Shown: one piece after another, positions 63,486-64,000 of the stretch
Layout: each line of letters begins with the position of its first letter
How positions within the stretch are numbered: the stretch's first letter is position 1
Source: an uncultured Sulfurovum sp.
GTDB lineage: Bacteria > Campylobacterota > Campylobacteria > Campylobacterales > Sulfurovaceae
NCBI GenBank assembly: GCA_902727855.1
Contig: CACVAS010000058.1
Span: 233,029-297,028 of the forward strand
Direction: 5' to 3'
DNA: 64,000 nucleotides
The notes under the pieces: model-generated
Told to the model about the DNA's origin: nothing
The model's input: the letters and a program-made list of their open reading frames with translations, nothing else
The model's database searches: none
Position numbers and translations under genes: made by a program

Positions 63486-64000
63486 AGTTGCAAACTTTCG
63501 ATGAGCCTATTACTAAAGCCTCTCTCATGTAAATGAAACTCTTTTTTCACTTTATCTCGTTTATCAATGTAACAATCATTGCCCCTGACAATCAAATCGT
63601 CTAGCACATTAATTAACTCTGTATAATTCTCGACTATTGCCCCTGGCATAAAACCTTTAGGCTCTGAAAATACGAAATTTCTTGTTTTCTTATACACGTC
63701 AAAATCATCTATAGCAAAAATAATGGGTTTATTCAGTAATAAAAAATCGATATATATCGATGAAAAATCTGTTAGTAAAATATCTACTTCAGATAGAAGG
63801 GAATAGAGTTGACAGCTATTTTCTAATAAATCCATCTTTTTGATAATTGTGATATTTGAATACTTTTCAAAATCATGTTTATTCAATGCATCCATAGGAT
63901 GCAACTTTATAAGCATATAGGACTTAATAGATAACAGATACTCATTTAACTTGCTTAGTTCCCCATTGTTTAATAAGGGTAAATGATTTTGAAAGTCTCC
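63482..64000 (-). CDS. TagF-like CDP-glycerol glycerophosphotransferase, C-terminal part (5' end outside window)
   Basis: The frame is open to the window end, so an ATG at 63916 is internal. The visible 172 residues include IKLHPMD and VDILLTDFSSIYIDFLLLNKPIIFAIDDFDVYKKTRNFVFS, the C-terminal GT-B motif of TagF-type polymerases, followed by KGFMPGAIVENYTEL. Such enzymes extend poly(glycerol-phosphate) or other CDP-activated polyol phosphates. With the Stealth gene it implies a phosphodiester-containing surface polymer. The N-terminal part is needed to confirm. Confidence 0.82.
   Translation of the reverse strand, partial: GDFQNHLPLLNNGELSKLNEYLLSIKSYMLIKLHPMDALNKHDFEKYSNITIIKKMDLLENSCQLYSLLSEVDILLTDFSSIYIDFLLLNKPIIFAIDDFDVYKKTRNFVFSEPKGFMPGAIVENYTELINVLDDLIVRGNDCYIDKRDKVKKEFHLHERGFSNRLIESLQL

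Overview
The window is an AT-rich bacterial chromosome segment that I place in the Campylobacterota (Epsilonproteobacteria), probably near the free-living Sulfurovum/Sulfurimonas group. The reasons are: the gene order tuf-rpmG-tRNA-Trp-secE-nusG-rplKAJL-rpoB-rpoC-rpsL-rpsG-fusA; rpoB and rpoC as separate but overlapping genes (they are fused in Helicobacter); a PglB-type oligosaccharyltransferase; an MqnA-type (futalosine) menaquinone gene; and queF just downstream of gyrB. The genus is an inference.

Layout. 1-5761 (+): the 3' part of tsaD, then gyrB, a degenerate GGDEF/EAL membrane protein, queF, a small CI-type HTH regulator behind a perfect palindrome, and a DUF2853 protein. 5772-9328 (-): an AT-rich four-gene unit inserted beside fusA, made of a 56-aa peptide, a four-helix membrane protein, a 722-aa putative HExxH (gluzincin-like) metalloprotease and a 121-aa unknown protein. 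9504-27353 (-): the translation/transcription core block with five tRNAs. 27506-37346: mixed housekeeping genes (YaaA, SUI1/YciH, DUF309, an exported DUF255 thioredoxin-like protein, a DksA-like protein, an S24 repressor with a divergent 37-aa ORF, moeA, moaE, moaD, mqnA, gltX and a ComEA-like HhH protein).

37523-64000 is a large surface-glycan locus, cut by the window end. One minus-strand unit (52351 to 38514) holds a polytopic membrane protein, a UDP-glucuronate-epimerase-like enzyme, a PEP mutase fused to a cytidylyltransferase, phosphonopyruvate decarboxylase, an iron-type alcohol dehydrogenase, a Wzx flippase, three LicD-family transferases, two GT2 enzymes and PglB. The simplest reading is that PEP is converted to phosphonopyruvate, phosphonoacetaldehyde and 2-hydroxyethylphosphonate, then activated as a CMP ester and transferred to sugars by LicD enzymes. 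The second half holds a Wzz, a candidate Wzy, several glycosyltransferases, PglF, a WbpL-like initiating transferase, a sugar-nucleotide reductase/epimerase, a Stealth phosphotransferase and the C-terminal part of a TagF-like polymerase. These genes suggest one or more phosphate/phosphonate-bearing surface glycans.

The strongest candidates for undescribed biology are the phosphonate-LicD-PglB operon, the metalloprotease/membrane module at 5.8-9.3 kb, and two paralogous CI-like HTH regulators that share a TATGTCA half-site in their upstream regions.
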